Assembly: GCF_041287255.1 (NCBI RefSeq)
Contig: NZ_JBGGTX010000001.1
Location: 496,001 to 560,000 of the forward strand
Length of the DNA: 64,000 bases
From: Tamlana flava
GTDB taxonomy: Bacteria > Bacteroidota > Bacteroidia > Flavobacteriales > Flavobacteriaceae
Direction: 5' to 3'
Under the pieces are notes generated by a model. That model saw only the letters and a list, made by a program, of their open reading frames with translations, was not told the DNA's origin and did no database searches. This document shows, one piece after another, positions 16,001 to 24,437 of the stretch. Both the position numbers and the translations under genes were made by a program. Position 1 is the stretch's first letter, and every line of letters begins with the position of its first letter.

Positions 16001-16572
16001 TTACGCTTTTCAATACGCCTGAATAAAATAGGATGGCACCACGCTGGATTGGCTCCAGTAATTAAAAAACAATCAGCCAATTCAATATCTTCATAGGAAA
16101 TAGGCACACTGTCCTCTCCAAAAGTTTTCTTATAGCCAACCACTGCAGAACTCATACATAACCGTGAATTGGTATCAATATTATTGGTTCCCAAAAAACC
16201 TTTTGTGAGCTTGTTAGCAATGTAGTACTCCTCGGTTAAACTTTGTCCGGACACATAAAAGCCAACGCTATCTGGACCGTATTTTTTTATAATCGACTTA
16301 AAAACACTAGCCGCTCTATTCAATGCATCGTCCCAACTTACTTGTTCTCGGGGGTGGGATCGGCTCCAGCGCATTTCGGGGTATAAAATCCTGTCGGAAA
16401 CGTCATTGGCAACATAGTGCAAATTCATTCCCTTAGAGCACAACATACCTTTGTTAACGGGATGGTCTTTATCGCCCACAACCAATACCTTGTTATTGCT
16501 ATCTTTTTTAACAATAATACCGCAGCCTACACCACAATAGGAACATGTTGTTTTTACTTCGTTTTTTAACAT
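13051..16572 (-). CDS. Assimilatory nitrate reductase: molybdopterin, FAD/NAD and BFD domains fused
   Basis: 1173 residues. 1-700: a Mo-bisMGD oxidoreductase of NasA/NapA type, with 4Fe-4S ligands C10, C13, C17 and C45, and Mo ligand C139 in NSRLCMSSA. RIRDQWHTMTKTG marks the molydopterin-dinucleotide domain. About 715-1090: a pyridine-nucleotide-disulfide oxidoreductase (IIIAGAGAAAFRF, VVIVGGGLLGLELAAA) as in NirB or Bacillus NasB. 1110-1170: a BFD-type 2Fe-2S domain (CSCSQ, GLGCGSCK). Elsewhere these are separate electron-transfer and catalytic subunits. Cytoplasmic, no signal peptide. Follows narK by 139 bases and is probably cotranscribed with it. Confidence 0.9.
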   Translation of the reverse strand: MLKNEVKTTCSYCGVGCGIIVKKDSNNKVLVVGDKDHPVNKGMLCSKGMNLHYVANDVSDRILYPEMRWSRSHPREQVSWDDALNRAASVFKSIIKKYGPDSVGFYVSGQSLTEEYYIANKLTKGFLGTNNIDTNSRLCMSSAVVGYKKTFGEDSVPISYEDIELADCFLITGANPAWCHPILFRRIEKRKEENPEVKIIVVDPRRTDSANFADLHLQLLPGTDVVLYNAIGRCLYKRGLIDEDFIKNYTEGFDAYKDLIFKTTLKQASILCGIPEKDIQKAADIIGVSKGFISMWAMGLNQSVVGTDKNVSLLNLSLITGKIGKPGSGPFSLTGQPNAMGGREVGGMANLLAVHKDLMNEEHRREVAQFWGVDRINPKPGLTATEMFDALESGKMKAVWIACTNPLVSLPNTHRIEKAMENAKFVVVQDISHKSDTVAYADLVLPAAAWLEKEGTMTNSERRISYLPKEINAPGEARPDVEIFCDFAQRMGFRGFNYSNTEEIYDEYASMTKGTNIDVSFLNYERLKLEGTFQWPVSEYRHKGTPRLFEDKKFYTPSQKAQFNIPSHIVNTSVQPNEDFPLILTTGRIRDQWHTMTKTGKVSRLKTHYPKPVLEINPVDAYLYKLKDGDITEIKGENGVVRVRAKVIDSIKKGVVFLPMHWGKQLQSDLNRANNLTNTHVDPTSKEPDFKFTRVSVAKYKKVVEKIIIAGAGAAAFRFIQNYREYNQADEIHVFSKEPNLFYNRVLLPEYVTEELSWEQLLKIKKLELAKLNIQVHPETHIINIDKKHKVVVDSNNKEHGFDKLILATGSRAFIPKDVQIDLPGRFTMRNKKDADDFKAYLEATGLPPEEQHVVIVGGGLLGLELAAAMKHKNVKITIIQRASRLMERQLDKVSSKLLALDVQERGIQIYFDNEVSTVFDDDETGELNITLKSGKFITANAIVYAIGTIPNIEIARENGIACSRGVKVNQHLQSSHPDIFAIGEIAEFNNQLFGITSAAEEQANILANFIAGDISVAYNGSVLMNILKFNDLNLCSIGDITVPENDDSYEEIIFTDIKKRYYKKCIVKDDLLVGAVLMGDKNEFAEFKTMIESKIEMAEKRDTLLRGASNTEPVIGKLVCSCSQVGAGNIEESIAKGCVDFTELCNKTGAGLGCGSCKTEVREILQNAKVLS

Positions 16573-16711
16573 TTAAACCAAGATTTAGACTAAGTTAAGA
16601 CAATAATTTTAGAATGGAACGAACACTGAAGCATTATTCAGAATACAATAAAAATTACAGTTCCAATATTTTAATCCTTTAAAATTGACTGTTAAATTTT
16701 AGATATTTTCT

Positions 16712-18139
16712 TTAGTTATCAGCGCCAATTTTTATCGTAGCCAATTCTCCATTAGGAATATTTTCTTCAGATACTTCTTCATCTTCATTTGAAAACTTAA
16801 TGGCCAGAGCCACAATTGCCGTTGTAACCACTATCAAACCAATGATAAAATACCCAGAAGAAACAGCTGCGGAAGATGCCGCCGATTGGGCAGATTTTAT
16901 GGCCTCGACACCCAAACCTTCATTGGCGGCTATGGCTGCCTTTTCAGCAACTGCTGACTGCGATTTTAATAACATAGCAGCCAAAAACGCACCTACATTA
17001 CCTCCTGCACCCACAACTCCGGACACAGAACCAATAGCCTTTTTATTAATAAATGGCACCACTGAAAAAGTTGCCCCTTCGGCCATTTGAACCGATAAGC
17101 TGAACAATATTAAAAATACAATGCCGACAATGATACTTGTTGTTGTTGAAAAGGTCATCAACATTGTTCCTTGAATTGCTAAAATTCCTGACAAGAACAG
17201 TACACGGCCCCTTAAACCCTTAAGTTTTCCAAATCTATCCCCAAAGAAACCTCCTAGTGTTCTAGCAAAAATATTCATAAGTGCAAAAGACAAAACTATG
17301 TTTCCGGCAGTTACCCTCTCTAATTGAAAGGTGTTTTGAAGATAATCATCCATCGTACCATAGACCGTCAACTCTATTCCAAAACAAGCTGCGTATACCA
17401 AGAAAAGAATCCATGTTCTATAGTCTTTAATAACAGTTAAAAAGCCTACTTGGTCTTTTTTAGTATTTACCATTTCTCCTGAAGCTCTTAAATCCTTAAA
17501 GTTTCCTTGTAGCGTATCTTTAGTAAATAAAAAATAAACCAATCCCATTAAAAAACAAATCACACCAGCAACTACCATGGAATATCTCCAAGCCTCTCCT
17601 TCAGCAACACCAAAACTAACTACGGTAGCAGCAATTAACGGCATTCCCAAACGATTTGCTCCCCCACCAAGATTACCCCATCCAGCTGAGGTTGCGTTTG
17701 CTGTTCCAACAATATTGGGCGCAAACATTAAAGATGTATGAACTTGTGTAATAACGAAAGAAGCTCCAATAAACCCAATGAACAATCTGCATATTAAAAA
17801 TTGCATAGGCGTTTGCACCAATCCGCACAAAATTACAGGAATTGCACCCAACATGAGCAACCAAGTGTAGCATAATCTTGGACCATACTTATCACACAAT
17901 TTGCCTATAAGTAGACGTGCAAATACAGTCCCCGAAACCGCAAGGATGATAGAGTTCCATTTTTGGTCTGGTGTTAAACCTAAATCCTTAACAACATCGG
18001 GCATGAACGGAACAATACCAAACCATGAGAAAAAACATAAAAAGAATGATATTGAGGTTATCCAAAATGTACGCGTAGATACATTTTTAAAATCCAATAA
18101 ACTAAGCTTTGTAGCTTTTGATTGTGCAATTTGTGCCAT
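16712..18139 (-). CDS. narK: NarK-family nitrate/nitrite MFS transporter
   Basis: 475 residues with about 12 membrane helices. Family signatures include FFLCFFSWFGIVPFMPDV, DKYGPRLCYTWLLMLGAIPVILCG, the nitrate signature GWGNLGGGANRLGMP in helix V, and GVVGAGGNVGAFLAAML in the second half. Nitrate/nitrite-binding arginines lie in the expected helix regions. It heads the operon narK, fused nitrate reductase, rubredoxin protein. The promoter contains the 16-bp palindrome fused to a -7 box and a tandem TACGTA motif about 45-60 bases upstream of the likely start point. Confidence 0.93.
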   Translation of the reverse strand: MAQIAQSKATKLSLLDFKNVSTRTFWITSISFFLCFFSWFGIVPFMPDVVKDLGLTPDQKWNSIILAVSGTVFARLLIGKLCDKYGPRLCYTWLLMLGAIPVILCGLVQTPMQFLICRLFIGFIGASFVITQVHTSLMFAPNIVGTANATSAGWGNLGGGANRLGMPLIAATVVSFGVAEGEAWRYSMVVAGVICFLMGLVYFLFTKDTLQGNFKDLRASGEMVNTKKDQVGFLTVIKDYRTWILFLVYAACFGIELTVYGTMDDYLQNTFQLERVTAGNIVLSFALMNIFARTLGGFFGDRFGKLKGLRGRVLFLSGILAIQGTMLMTFSTTTSIIVGIVFLILFSLSVQMAEGATFSVVPFINKKAIGSVSGVVGAGGNVGAFLAAMLLKSQSAVAEKAAIAANEGLGVEAIKSAQSAASSAAVSSGYFIIGLIVVTTAIVALAIKFSNEDEEVSEENIPNGELATIKIGADN

Positions 18140-18160
18140 GATACATAAATTTTATACGTA

Positions 18161-18182
18161 CAAAACTAAGTATTAATACTTA
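18161..18182 (-). promoter_or_regulatory. narK promoter: -7 box fused to 16-bp palindrome
   Basis: Palindrome TAAGTATTAATACTTA at 18167-18182; on the minus strand it continues into TAGTTTTG (18168-18161), an exact TAnnTTTG box sharing TA. A TTG lies 20 bases upstream of the box, a plausible -33 element. The box is 21 bases from the narK ATG. TACGTA at 18155-18160 follows immediately. Confidence 0.75.
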
Positions 18183-18199
18183 ATTATGCAATATAAATT

Positions 18200-18218
18200 T
18201 ACGTATTTACGTATTTAT
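18200..18218. promoter_or_regulatory. Tandem TACGTATTTA sites upstream of narK
   Basis: TACGTATTTAC at 18200-18210 and TACGTATTTAT at 18208-18218 repeat with 8-base spacing. They lie roughly 35-55 bases upstream of the narK -7 box, a normal position for a response-regulator activator. The 11-mer TACGTATTTAT recurs at the nirB and response-regulator promoters. Confidence 0.5.
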
Positions 18219-18310
18219 ACGAGATTGATAATTTTTGAATATGCTTTTTGTGGATTCGGCAAAAATAAAACACATACCACCTTATAAAATGACATTTGGT
18301 TTAAACAACC

Positions 18311-18967
18311 CTAAACCAATTCATATTCCTTGGCCTTATTGGTAAGTTCCATTAGGTTTTTAACGTCAAGCTTTTTCATAAGGTTAAAACGATGTACTTC
18401 TGCGGTACGCTTACTAATTTGTAGTTCTTCAGCTATATCTTTGTTATTTTTTAGTTGCAACACCAATTCAAGAATTTGCCTTTCTCGCTTTGTTAAATTA
18501 AATGGATCTTCTTTTGGCTCTTTTCTGGGTGCAGGTACACTTGTGTTTCCGTTAACAAAGTTATTCATTATAATTGCAGACACATCCCCAGTGAAATACT
18601 TCCCTCCTGATGCCACTTTATTTAAGGCTTTTAGGAATTCTTCCTTACTAGCTCCTTTTAATAAGTATCCGTCCGCACCGGCTTGAATGGATTGTACAAC
18701 ATACTCCTCTGAATCATGCATAGAAAGTACTAAAGTTTTAACATCTTTATGATGTTTATTGATTTCCCCGACCACTTCAATACCATTCATTTCTGGCATT
18801 CTAATATCGACAATAAGCACATCAGGCTTATTTTTCTCAATAATTTCTAGAGCTTCCTTTCCGTTGGACGCTTCATCAACCACAATAATACCAGATTGAT
18901 CTTCTAAAAGAGCCCGAATGCCATCTCTAACCAAAACATGGTCGTCTGCTAAAACCACTTTAATCAT
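18311..18967 (-). CDS. NarL/FixJ-family response regulator
   Basis: 218 residues. The receiver domain (1-120) has the acidic pair DD at 8-9, phospho-acceptor D54 in VLIVDIRMPEM, and the late T/S and K positions (VLSMHDSEE, LLKGASKEE). The LuxR-type HTH (155-212) has LTKRERQILELV and NKDIAEELQISKRTAEVHRFNLMKKL. It pairs with the NarX-like kinase gene 78 bases upstream. It has its own candidate promoter in that gap (TAATTTTG box at 18993-19000, TACGTA sites above it). Inference: nitrate- or nitrite-responsive control of narK and nirB operons. Confidence 0.92.
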   Translation of the reverse strand: MIKVVLADDHVLVRDGIRALLEDQSGIIVVDEASNGKEALEIIEKNKPDVLIVDIRMPEMNGIEVVGEINKHHKDVKTLVLSMHDSEEYVVQSIQAGADGYLLKGASKEEFLKALNKVASGGKYFTGDVSAIIMNNFVNGNTSVPAPRKEPKEDPFNLTKRERQILELVLQLKNNKDIAEELQISKRTAEVHRFNLMKKLDVKNLMELTNKAKEYELV

Positions 18968-18992
18968 ATCCTTAAACTTAAGTTATTAAGTA

Positions 18993-19028
18993 CAAAATTA
19001 ATAAAATTACGTAATAATACGTATTTAT
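18993..19028 (-). promoter_or_regulatory. Response-regulator promoter with TACGTA sites
   Basis: On the minus strand TAATTTTG (19000-18993) is an exact TAnnTTTG -7 box, 25 bases before the response-regulator ATG. Just above it are the perfect palindrome ATTACGTAAT (19006-19015) and TACGTATTTAT (19018-19028). The arrangement suggests autoregulation by the encoded NarL-like protein. Confidence 0.5.
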
Positions 19029-19045
19029 TTACAAATCAATTTACC

Positions 19046-20857
19046 CTACAATGGAATATTCAGGGTTACCCGAGTACCTTTTCCAACTTCAGAATTAAGA
19101 AACAAACGACCTCCAATAAAATTTATACGCTCTCGCATAAAGGTCATGCCCATACCACCATCCCCATTTTTTACTTTTTCAACCTTGGATGGCTCAAATC
19201 CTTTTCCATTATCATCCACAACAATGCTCAACATATTTTCGCTATGTGCCAGCGACACCAGTATATGAGTAGAATCGGCATATTTTATGGCATTGTTTAT
19301 CGCCTCTTGGGTTATTCTGTAAATATTGATTTCGGTAAGCGAATCCAATCTTTGGTTAAAATCAGTCTTGTTAAAAAACATAATTTGTTTACCTGTAAGT
19401 CGAGACAATTCTTGGGTCAACTTGGTAATTGCAGGAACAACACCATGATCGGTCAGCTCTGGCGGCGTTAGGTTGAACGTTGCCGTCCTAACTCCTTTTA
19501 TGATGTTTGAGGTGAGTTCTTTTAAATGTTCTATTTTTGCCGTAGCCTTTTTAACATCTTTAGTATCTATGCTTTCCAAATTGTATTTTAAACCAGTCAG
19601 CATCTGTCCAATGCCGTCGTGCACATCTTTGGCAATCCTATTTTGTTCTTTTTCCTGATTTTCAATAATCTTACTTGAGATTATTTTTTGTTGACTCATT
19701 TTCTCTTCAAAACTTTGTTTTGTTAAGCGTTCAATTTCCAGTTGCGCCTTTTTCCGTTCTGTAATTTCTGAAGCAATAATGAGTAATTCAGACCTGTCTT
19801 CTGTTGGACTAAAAGGGATAACCGACATTTCCAACCAAACCCCATCACCGTCCTTTGTTGTTCCCTTTAATTCTCCCTGCCAACCTGTTTTCTTATGTTT
19901 AACAATTATATCTTCAATAATAAGTTGCTCATTTTCCGCAGTGGATAAGACCTTCCAAAACAATACATTTTCGTCAAGTTTTGAAAACCGAAATAGCCGA
20001 GAAAACTTATTTCCCATATGAAGCACCTGCCCGTTCGGGGCAATTCTTGCAAACAACAAAGTCTCATCCATGGCATGGCTAAGCGCACGCAATTCTTTGA
20101 TTGATTTTTCCTTGGCAATACTTAATTCGTCAGCTTCAAAAGCCATTTTTTTGGCACGCTGCTCGGCAAAAAGCAAATCGGCCAGTATGTTTTTAACGTT
20201 TTTAGCAGTAGGCCAGAAAATAAACATGAACTCACCCAACAAAATCAGCAAGGTGAAACACATGAGCCAGATTTCGAGGTTACGTAGCCAACTTACTTTT
20301 TCATCAGCCTCCAAATCATATTGGTTTACAATATCATCCATAAGCATCAGAAAATCTCCCTCATTCGCTTTAACTTGCTCTATTTCTTTAGCAAATGCAC
20401 TAATTGGCATTGGCGGGATGTTTTCAATCCTTTCAATAATAGATTTTGAAGCAACAGAAATAGTATCAAAAATGGGATTTAAAACCCTGAATTTATCGGT
20501 TACTGCCTTACTGTTCTTTTTAGGCAAACCTAGACTATCATTACCTTTTTGCAGTGCGTGATGTGAAAGCTCCCAAATATGAAGCGTCTCCTTTATTTTA
20601 TCCTTAAGAAACACCCTATCTTCCATAGAAGATTCTGCCGAAAGCGAAACAATGTCTTTAGTCAGTTTTTGGCTAAGCATACGCTGCCGACCTGCTACAT
20701 TGATTACCGTGGAATCACTTTGCTGGTCGTTAAGATGTTTCCTGATAAGAATTTGGCTTGCAATTACGGAAACCGCAATGGCGCTTAAAGCGATGATGTA
20801 TAAACGGCTTAATTTATTAAACGTACGTTGGTCTAATGAATTACCGTTATCTGTCAT
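19046..20857 (-). CDS. NarX-like nitrate/nitrite sensor histidine kinase
   Basis: 603 residues. TM1 19-38, a periplasmic helical sensor 40-192, TM2 194-216, a linker, a PAS domain about 255-370, HisKA_3 with phospho-acceptor H413 in KDVHDGIGQ, and a HATPase domain to the end (DDNGKGFEPSKV, GGMGMTFMRERI). Residues 50-70 (TVINVAGRQRMLSQKLTKDI) resemble the P-box of NarX/NarQ that binds nitrate; the domain is the PilJ/NarX type. The gene lies 12 bases before the DUF4202 stop in the nirBD operon and next to its response regulator. Nitrate sensing is inferred from the P-box and context. Confidence 0.88.
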   Translation of the reverse strand: MTDNGNSLDQRTFNKLSRLYIIALSAIAVSVIASQILIRKHLNDQQSDSTVINVAGRQRMLSQKLTKDIVSLSAESSMEDRVFLKDKIKETLHIWELSHHALQKGNDSLGLPKKNSKAVTDKFRVLNPIFDTISVASKSIIERIENIPPMPISAFAKEIEQVKANEGDFLMLMDDIVNQYDLEADEKVSWLRNLEIWLMCFTLLILLGEFMFIFWPTAKNVKNILADLLFAEQRAKKMAFEADELSIAKEKSIKELRALSHAMDETLLFARIAPNGQVLHMGNKFSRLFRFSKLDENVLFWKVLSTAENEQLIIEDIIVKHKKTGWQGELKGTTKDGDGVWLEMSVIPFSPTEDRSELLIIASEITERKKAQLEIERLTKQSFEEKMSQQKIISSKIIENQEKEQNRIAKDVHDGIGQMLTGLKYNLESIDTKDVKKATAKIEHLKELTSNIIKGVRTATFNLTPPELTDHGVVPAITKLTQELSRLTGKQIMFFNKTDFNQRLDSLTEINIYRITQEAINNAIKYADSTHILVSLAHSENMLSIVVDDNGKGFEPSKVEKVKNGDGGMGMTFMRERINFIGGRLFLNSEVGKGTRVTLNIPL

Positions 20858-20868
20858 AAGCCTGGAAT

Positions 20869-21456
20869 TTAAGAGATAGCTTTTTTTACAAGGGCCAAGC
20901 TTTTATCTGAGAACGGAAGCTTTAATGCTTCCTCATGACCTTTGTCGGACATTTTTACCCATGTTTTCTTCAGAATATCTATGATTTTATCGTCATCGTG
21001 CTTTTCGGCAAACTCTTCAAAATAATAATCTAAAAACACCAAACAAATGGTGTCTTCCAAAGTTTGGGTTTCTTCGTTCTTTTTAATGAGTTTTTTATTG
21101 ATTAAAAATGAAACACGGTCAATAAAAATATCATCATAGCCCACCCTTTTCAATATTTCTTCAGTTAACTTGGCATGCATTTTTTTTAATGTTTCTCGCC
21201 ACTTCAAATAACCAACCCTATCCATCGGATACTCGTCCCGAGGTATTTTCCATCTACAAATATGTTGGGCTCGAGCAGCAATCTGCAATGCTTTCGAGGC
21301 ATTGGGTTCAAATTGCAAAAGCTTCCTTGTCATGCGCTGTGAATAAAGAAGCTCTTTCGGGTATTTTATACCGAAAACATCATATGTATTCGTGTCTTCA
21401 CTGTTTTTTTCGTCTATTAATGCAATTGCCGTTTCAAATCTGGTTGGCTTCATCAT
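20869..21456 (-). CDS. DUF4202 protein of the nitrate assimilation operon
   Basis: 195 residues. Conserved blocks FETAIALIDEKNSED, LYSQRMTRKLL, LQIAARAQHICRWKIPRDEYPMDRVGYLKWR and CLVFLDYYFEEFAEKHDDDKI define DUF4202. The last block has a histidine/aspartate pattern hinting at a helical HD-like or hydrolase-type metal site, but the catalytic role is unknown. It sits between nirD and the sensor kinase with very short gaps (8 and 11 bases), so it is made with them. Possible roles: signalling, nitrogen metabolism control, or siroheme/nitrite enzyme support. Confidence 0.8.
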   Translation of the reverse strand: MMKPTRFETAIALIDEKNSEDTNTYDVFGIKYPKELLYSQRMTRKLLQFEPNASKALQIAARAQHICRWKIPRDEYPMDRVGYLKWRETLKKMHAKLTEEILKRVGYDDIFIDRVSFLINKKLIKKNEETQTLEDTICLVFLDYYFEEFAEKHDDDKIIDILKKTWVKMSDKGHEEALKLPFSDKSLALVKKAIS

Positions 21457-21464
21457 TTCATTTT

Positions 21465-21842
21465 TTAATCTGAAAAGCCAATATACACATTTCCCTCATC
21501 AATCTTTACAGGATAAGTTGCAATTTTTAAGTCATCACCTCCTAAATTGCTGCCGTCTTCTAACGAAAAATTCTTTTTATGCATGGGGCATGCCACCTTT
21601 GGAATACCATCTTTATCGCCAATCATGCCCAATGATAAAACCATTTCCATTTTATGAGGGCACAGGTTCTGCGTAGCATACCATTTGCCGGTTCGTGTAA
21701 AATTATAAACCGCTATTTGTTTGGTTTTATACTTAATACAAGCACCACTATTTTCTGGAAAATCTGAAGTTAAACCGACCTTAAACCAAGTTTTTACTTG
21801 TTCTTCAGTTACTGATTTGTATTGTTCTAAAATATCTTGCAT
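21465..21842 (-). CDS. nirD: Nitrite reductase small subunit NirD (Rieske-like)
   Basis: 125 residues. A Rieske-fold protein with C61PHK and C85PMHKK, giving C61, H63, C85 and H88: a full 2Fe-2S ligand set, which many NirD proteins lack. It is the small subunit of NAD(P)H-dependent nitrite reductase and helps electrons reach NirB. It is 54 bases downstream of nirB and eight bases upstream of the DUF4202 gene. Confidence 0.92.
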   Translation of the reverse strand: MQDILEQYKSVTEEQVKTWFKVGLTSDFPENSGACIKYKTKQIAVYNFTRTGKWYATQNLCPHKMEMVLSLGMIGDKDGIPKVACPMHKKNFSLEDGSNLGGDDLKIATYPVKIDEGNVYIGFSD

Positions 21843-21896
21843 TACTTTTAATTTTTTTTCAAAATCGTTTCAATTCAAACCCATGGCTAGGCTTTT

Positions 21897-24419
21897 TTAA
21901 CTCCATGCTTTAGGCATTTTTTGGTCGCGCATTGGCACGAATACAAGGTTATCGTCGGTATCATCTGAGTTTACAAAATGCTTGAATCGCTTCATCATTT
22001 CAGGGTTTTCAATGGCCTGTTTCCATTCACACTCATATTTGTTTACAAGGCCTTGCATTTCTTTTTCCAATTCTTCAGCGATACCCAAAGAATCTTCAAT
22101 AACTACTTGTTTTAAATATTCGATGCCACCTTCCAACTTTTCCAACCACGGAGCGGTTCTCACTAATGGTCCTGCGGTTCTAAGATAGAACATTAAAAAT
22201 CTATCTAAATATTTTATGGCAGTTTTATCGTCCAACTGTTCCGCAAACAAAAGGGCATGTTTTGGTGTTGCTCCACCATTTCCACAGACATATAAATTCC
22301 ACCCACCTTCAACGGCTATGAGTCCAAAATCCTTACCTCTAGCCTCGGCACACTCCCTAATACAGCCCGAAACACCACCTTTTAATTTATGTGGTGAACG
22401 CAATCCTTTATACCTGTTTTCAATCTCGATAGCGAAAGTTACACTTTCGTGCATACCATATCGACACCATGTTGAACCCACACAACTTTTAACCGTACGT
22501 AATGACTTTCCGTAAGCGTGGCCACTTTCAAAACCTGCATCAATCAATTCTTTCCATATTAATGGCAATTCATGGATTTGCGCTCCAAACAAATCGATTC
22601 GCTGACCACCCGTAATTTTTGTATATAGATCGTATTTTTTGGCAACTTCCCCCAAAACAATTAATTGCTGTGGTGTAATTTCACCACCAGCGACTCTGGG
22701 CACCACGGAATAGGTGCCGTTTCGCTGGATATTTGCTAAAAATCTGTCGTTGGTATCTTGAATAGTCGGCTGTCTATTTGCGGTTTCCATGGTTATGGTT
22801 GCAAAAATAGAAGCTAGAGCTGGCTTACAAACCTCGCATCCATGCCCCTCGCCAAACAAATTCAATGCCTCTTCGTAATTGGTAACTTTATTTACTTTTA
22901 TTAAATCGTAAAGCTCTTGACGATTAAAGCTGAAATGCTCACAAAGCACTTCCTTAACTTCTTTTCCTAGTGATTTTAGGGTTTCATTCACCAAATCAAC
23001 TACCATAGGTTTACAACCACCGCAACCTGTTGTGGCTTTGGTTTTCGCTACAACATCCCCTAAATTGGTGCAATCACCCTCAGTGATGGAACAACAAATA
23101 GATCCTTTGGTAACGCTCTCACAGGAACATACCTGAGCTACATCTGGAATATCCAACACACTGCCAAAAGATGAGCCTCCCTCACCTCTAGAACCAATGA
23201 TTAATTCTTCGGCATCTTCAGGGATTGGCAGTCCATTTAAATATATTTGATGGAACATATTATAATCACTGGCATCACCAATTAATATTCCGCCAAGTAA
23301 TTTTTTTCCATCATGACTAACATTGATTCGTTTATATAAATTTTTGGTTTTATTCTCAAAAATTATAGAGTAACCCTTTTCGACAGGCATAAACGGTTCG
23401 CCATAGCTGGCAACATCAACTCCAATCAACTTGAGTTTTGTAGACATGTCTATATCTTCTTGCATCAACACATCTGTTTTGCCTAAAATTTGGTTTACGG
23501 CAACCTCTGCCATATCGTAACCTGGTGCAACCAAACCATAAATCATTTGGTTATATAAGGCTACTTCACCAATGGCATAAATTTCTGGGTCTGATGTTTG
23601 CATCCTGTTGTTTACAACTATCCCTCCGCGTTTGCCCATTTCTAATCCACAAGTTTTACCCAGTTCATCTCTAGGCCTTATACCAGCTGAAACAACTAAC
23701 ATCTCAACATCAATCTTGTCGTACTCACCAAACTCCATACCAGTTATGGCATCTTCATCTCCCAATATCTTGTTGGTCGCTTTTGACAAATGCACATGAA
23801 TACCCATAGATTCAATTTTCTCCATGAGCACTTTACTACCGCGAGTATCCAATTGGCGCGGCATTAATTTAGGAGCAAACTCCACAACGTGGGCCTCAAG
23901 CCCCATGTCCATCACAGCCTTTGCAGCTTCCAAACCTAAAAGGCCACCACCCAAAACAGCAGCTTTTACTTTATCTGTTCTTCCTTGTTGAATTTTATCA
24001 GCATAATCCAACATGCCTTGAAGATCCTCTATAGTTCGGTAAACAAAAACGCCTTTTTTCTCAATCCCTTTAATATTAGGAACAAAAGGAGACGAACCCG
24101 TAGCTAGAACTAAGTAGTCATATTTATAATTGATGTCCTTTGAGGAGGTTATTTTTTTTGAAGATCTATGAATATCTGTGATACGCTCATTAGTTATCAA
24201 TTCAATGCCATTTTCTTCATACCATTCACGGGGAGCCATTTCCAAAGCTTTGGCATCCTTATTTTCAAAGAATTCACTTAAATGAACACGATCGTAAGCC
24301 GGCCGTGGTTCTTCACCAAAAACGATAATCTTAAACGCTTCACTTCCAGGTTTTTCAACAAATTTCTCACAGAATTTGTAGCCAACCATACCGTTTCCAA
24401 CTACAATGATTTTTTGCAT
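21897..24419 (-). CDS. nirB: NAD(P)H nitrite reductase large subunit NirB
   Basis: 840 residues from ATG 24417-24419; the alternative at 24440 would put the operator palindrome next to the start codon. Reduces nitrite to ammonium in the cytoplasm. FAD/NAD domain 1-300 (IIVVGNGMVGYKF, AVLGGGLLGLEAA), BFD 2Fe-2S domain 415-490 (CSCESVTKG, TGCGGCKPM), then nitrite/sulfite reductase halves with the siroheme/4Fe-4S ligands in VKSCVGSTWCRYG (CX5C) and GCIRECAEARG (CX3C). Heads the operon nirB, nirD, DUF4202, sensor kinase. Confidence 0.96.
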   Translation of the reverse strand: MQKIIVVGNGMVGYKFCEKFVEKPGSEAFKIIVFGEEPRPAYDRVHLSEFFENKDAKALEMAPREWYEENGIELITNERITDIHRSSKKITSSKDINYKYDYLVLATGSSPFVPNIKGIEKKGVFVYRTIEDLQGMLDYADKIQQGRTDKVKAAVLGGGLLGLEAAKAVMDMGLEAHVVEFAPKLMPRQLDTRGSKVLMEKIESMGIHVHLSKATNKILGDEDAITGMEFGEYDKIDVEMLVVSAGIRPRDELGKTCGLEMGKRGGIVVNNRMQTSDPEIYAIGEVALYNQMIYGLVAPGYDMAEVAVNQILGKTDVLMQEDIDMSTKLKLIGVDVASYGEPFMPVEKGYSIIFENKTKNLYKRINVSHDGKKLLGGILIGDASDYNMFHQIYLNGLPIPEDAEELIIGSRGEGGSSFGSVLDIPDVAQVCSCESVTKGSICCSITEGDCTNLGDVVAKTKATTGCGGCKPMVVDLVNETLKSLGKEVKEVLCEHFSFNRQELYDLIKVNKVTNYEEALNLFGEGHGCEVCKPALASIFATITMETANRQPTIQDTNDRFLANIQRNGTYSVVPRVAGGEITPQQLIVLGEVAKKYDLYTKITGGQRIDLFGAQIHELPLIWKELIDAGFESGHAYGKSLRTVKSCVGSTWCRYGMHESVTFAIEIENRYKGLRSPHKLKGGVSGCIRECAEARGKDFGLIAVEGGWNLYVCGNGGATPKHALLFAEQLDDKTAIKYLDRFLMFYLRTAGPLVRTAPWLEKLEGGIEYLKQVVIEDSLGIAEELEKEMQGLVNKYECEWKQAIENPEMMKRFKHFVNSDDTDDNLVFVPMRDQKMPKAWS

Positions 24420-24422
24420 ATC

Positions 24423-24433
24423 TACGTATTTAT
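24423..24433. promoter_or_regulatory. TACGTATTTAT in the nirB leader
   Basis: Exact copy of the 11-mer also found above narK and the response regulator, same orientation relative to the genes. It lies between the -7 box and the nirB ATG. A second TACGTA at 24487-24492 lies about 45 bases upstream of the box, so nirB is flanked by sites as narK is. Confidence 0.45.
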
Positions 24434-24437
24434 TTAG

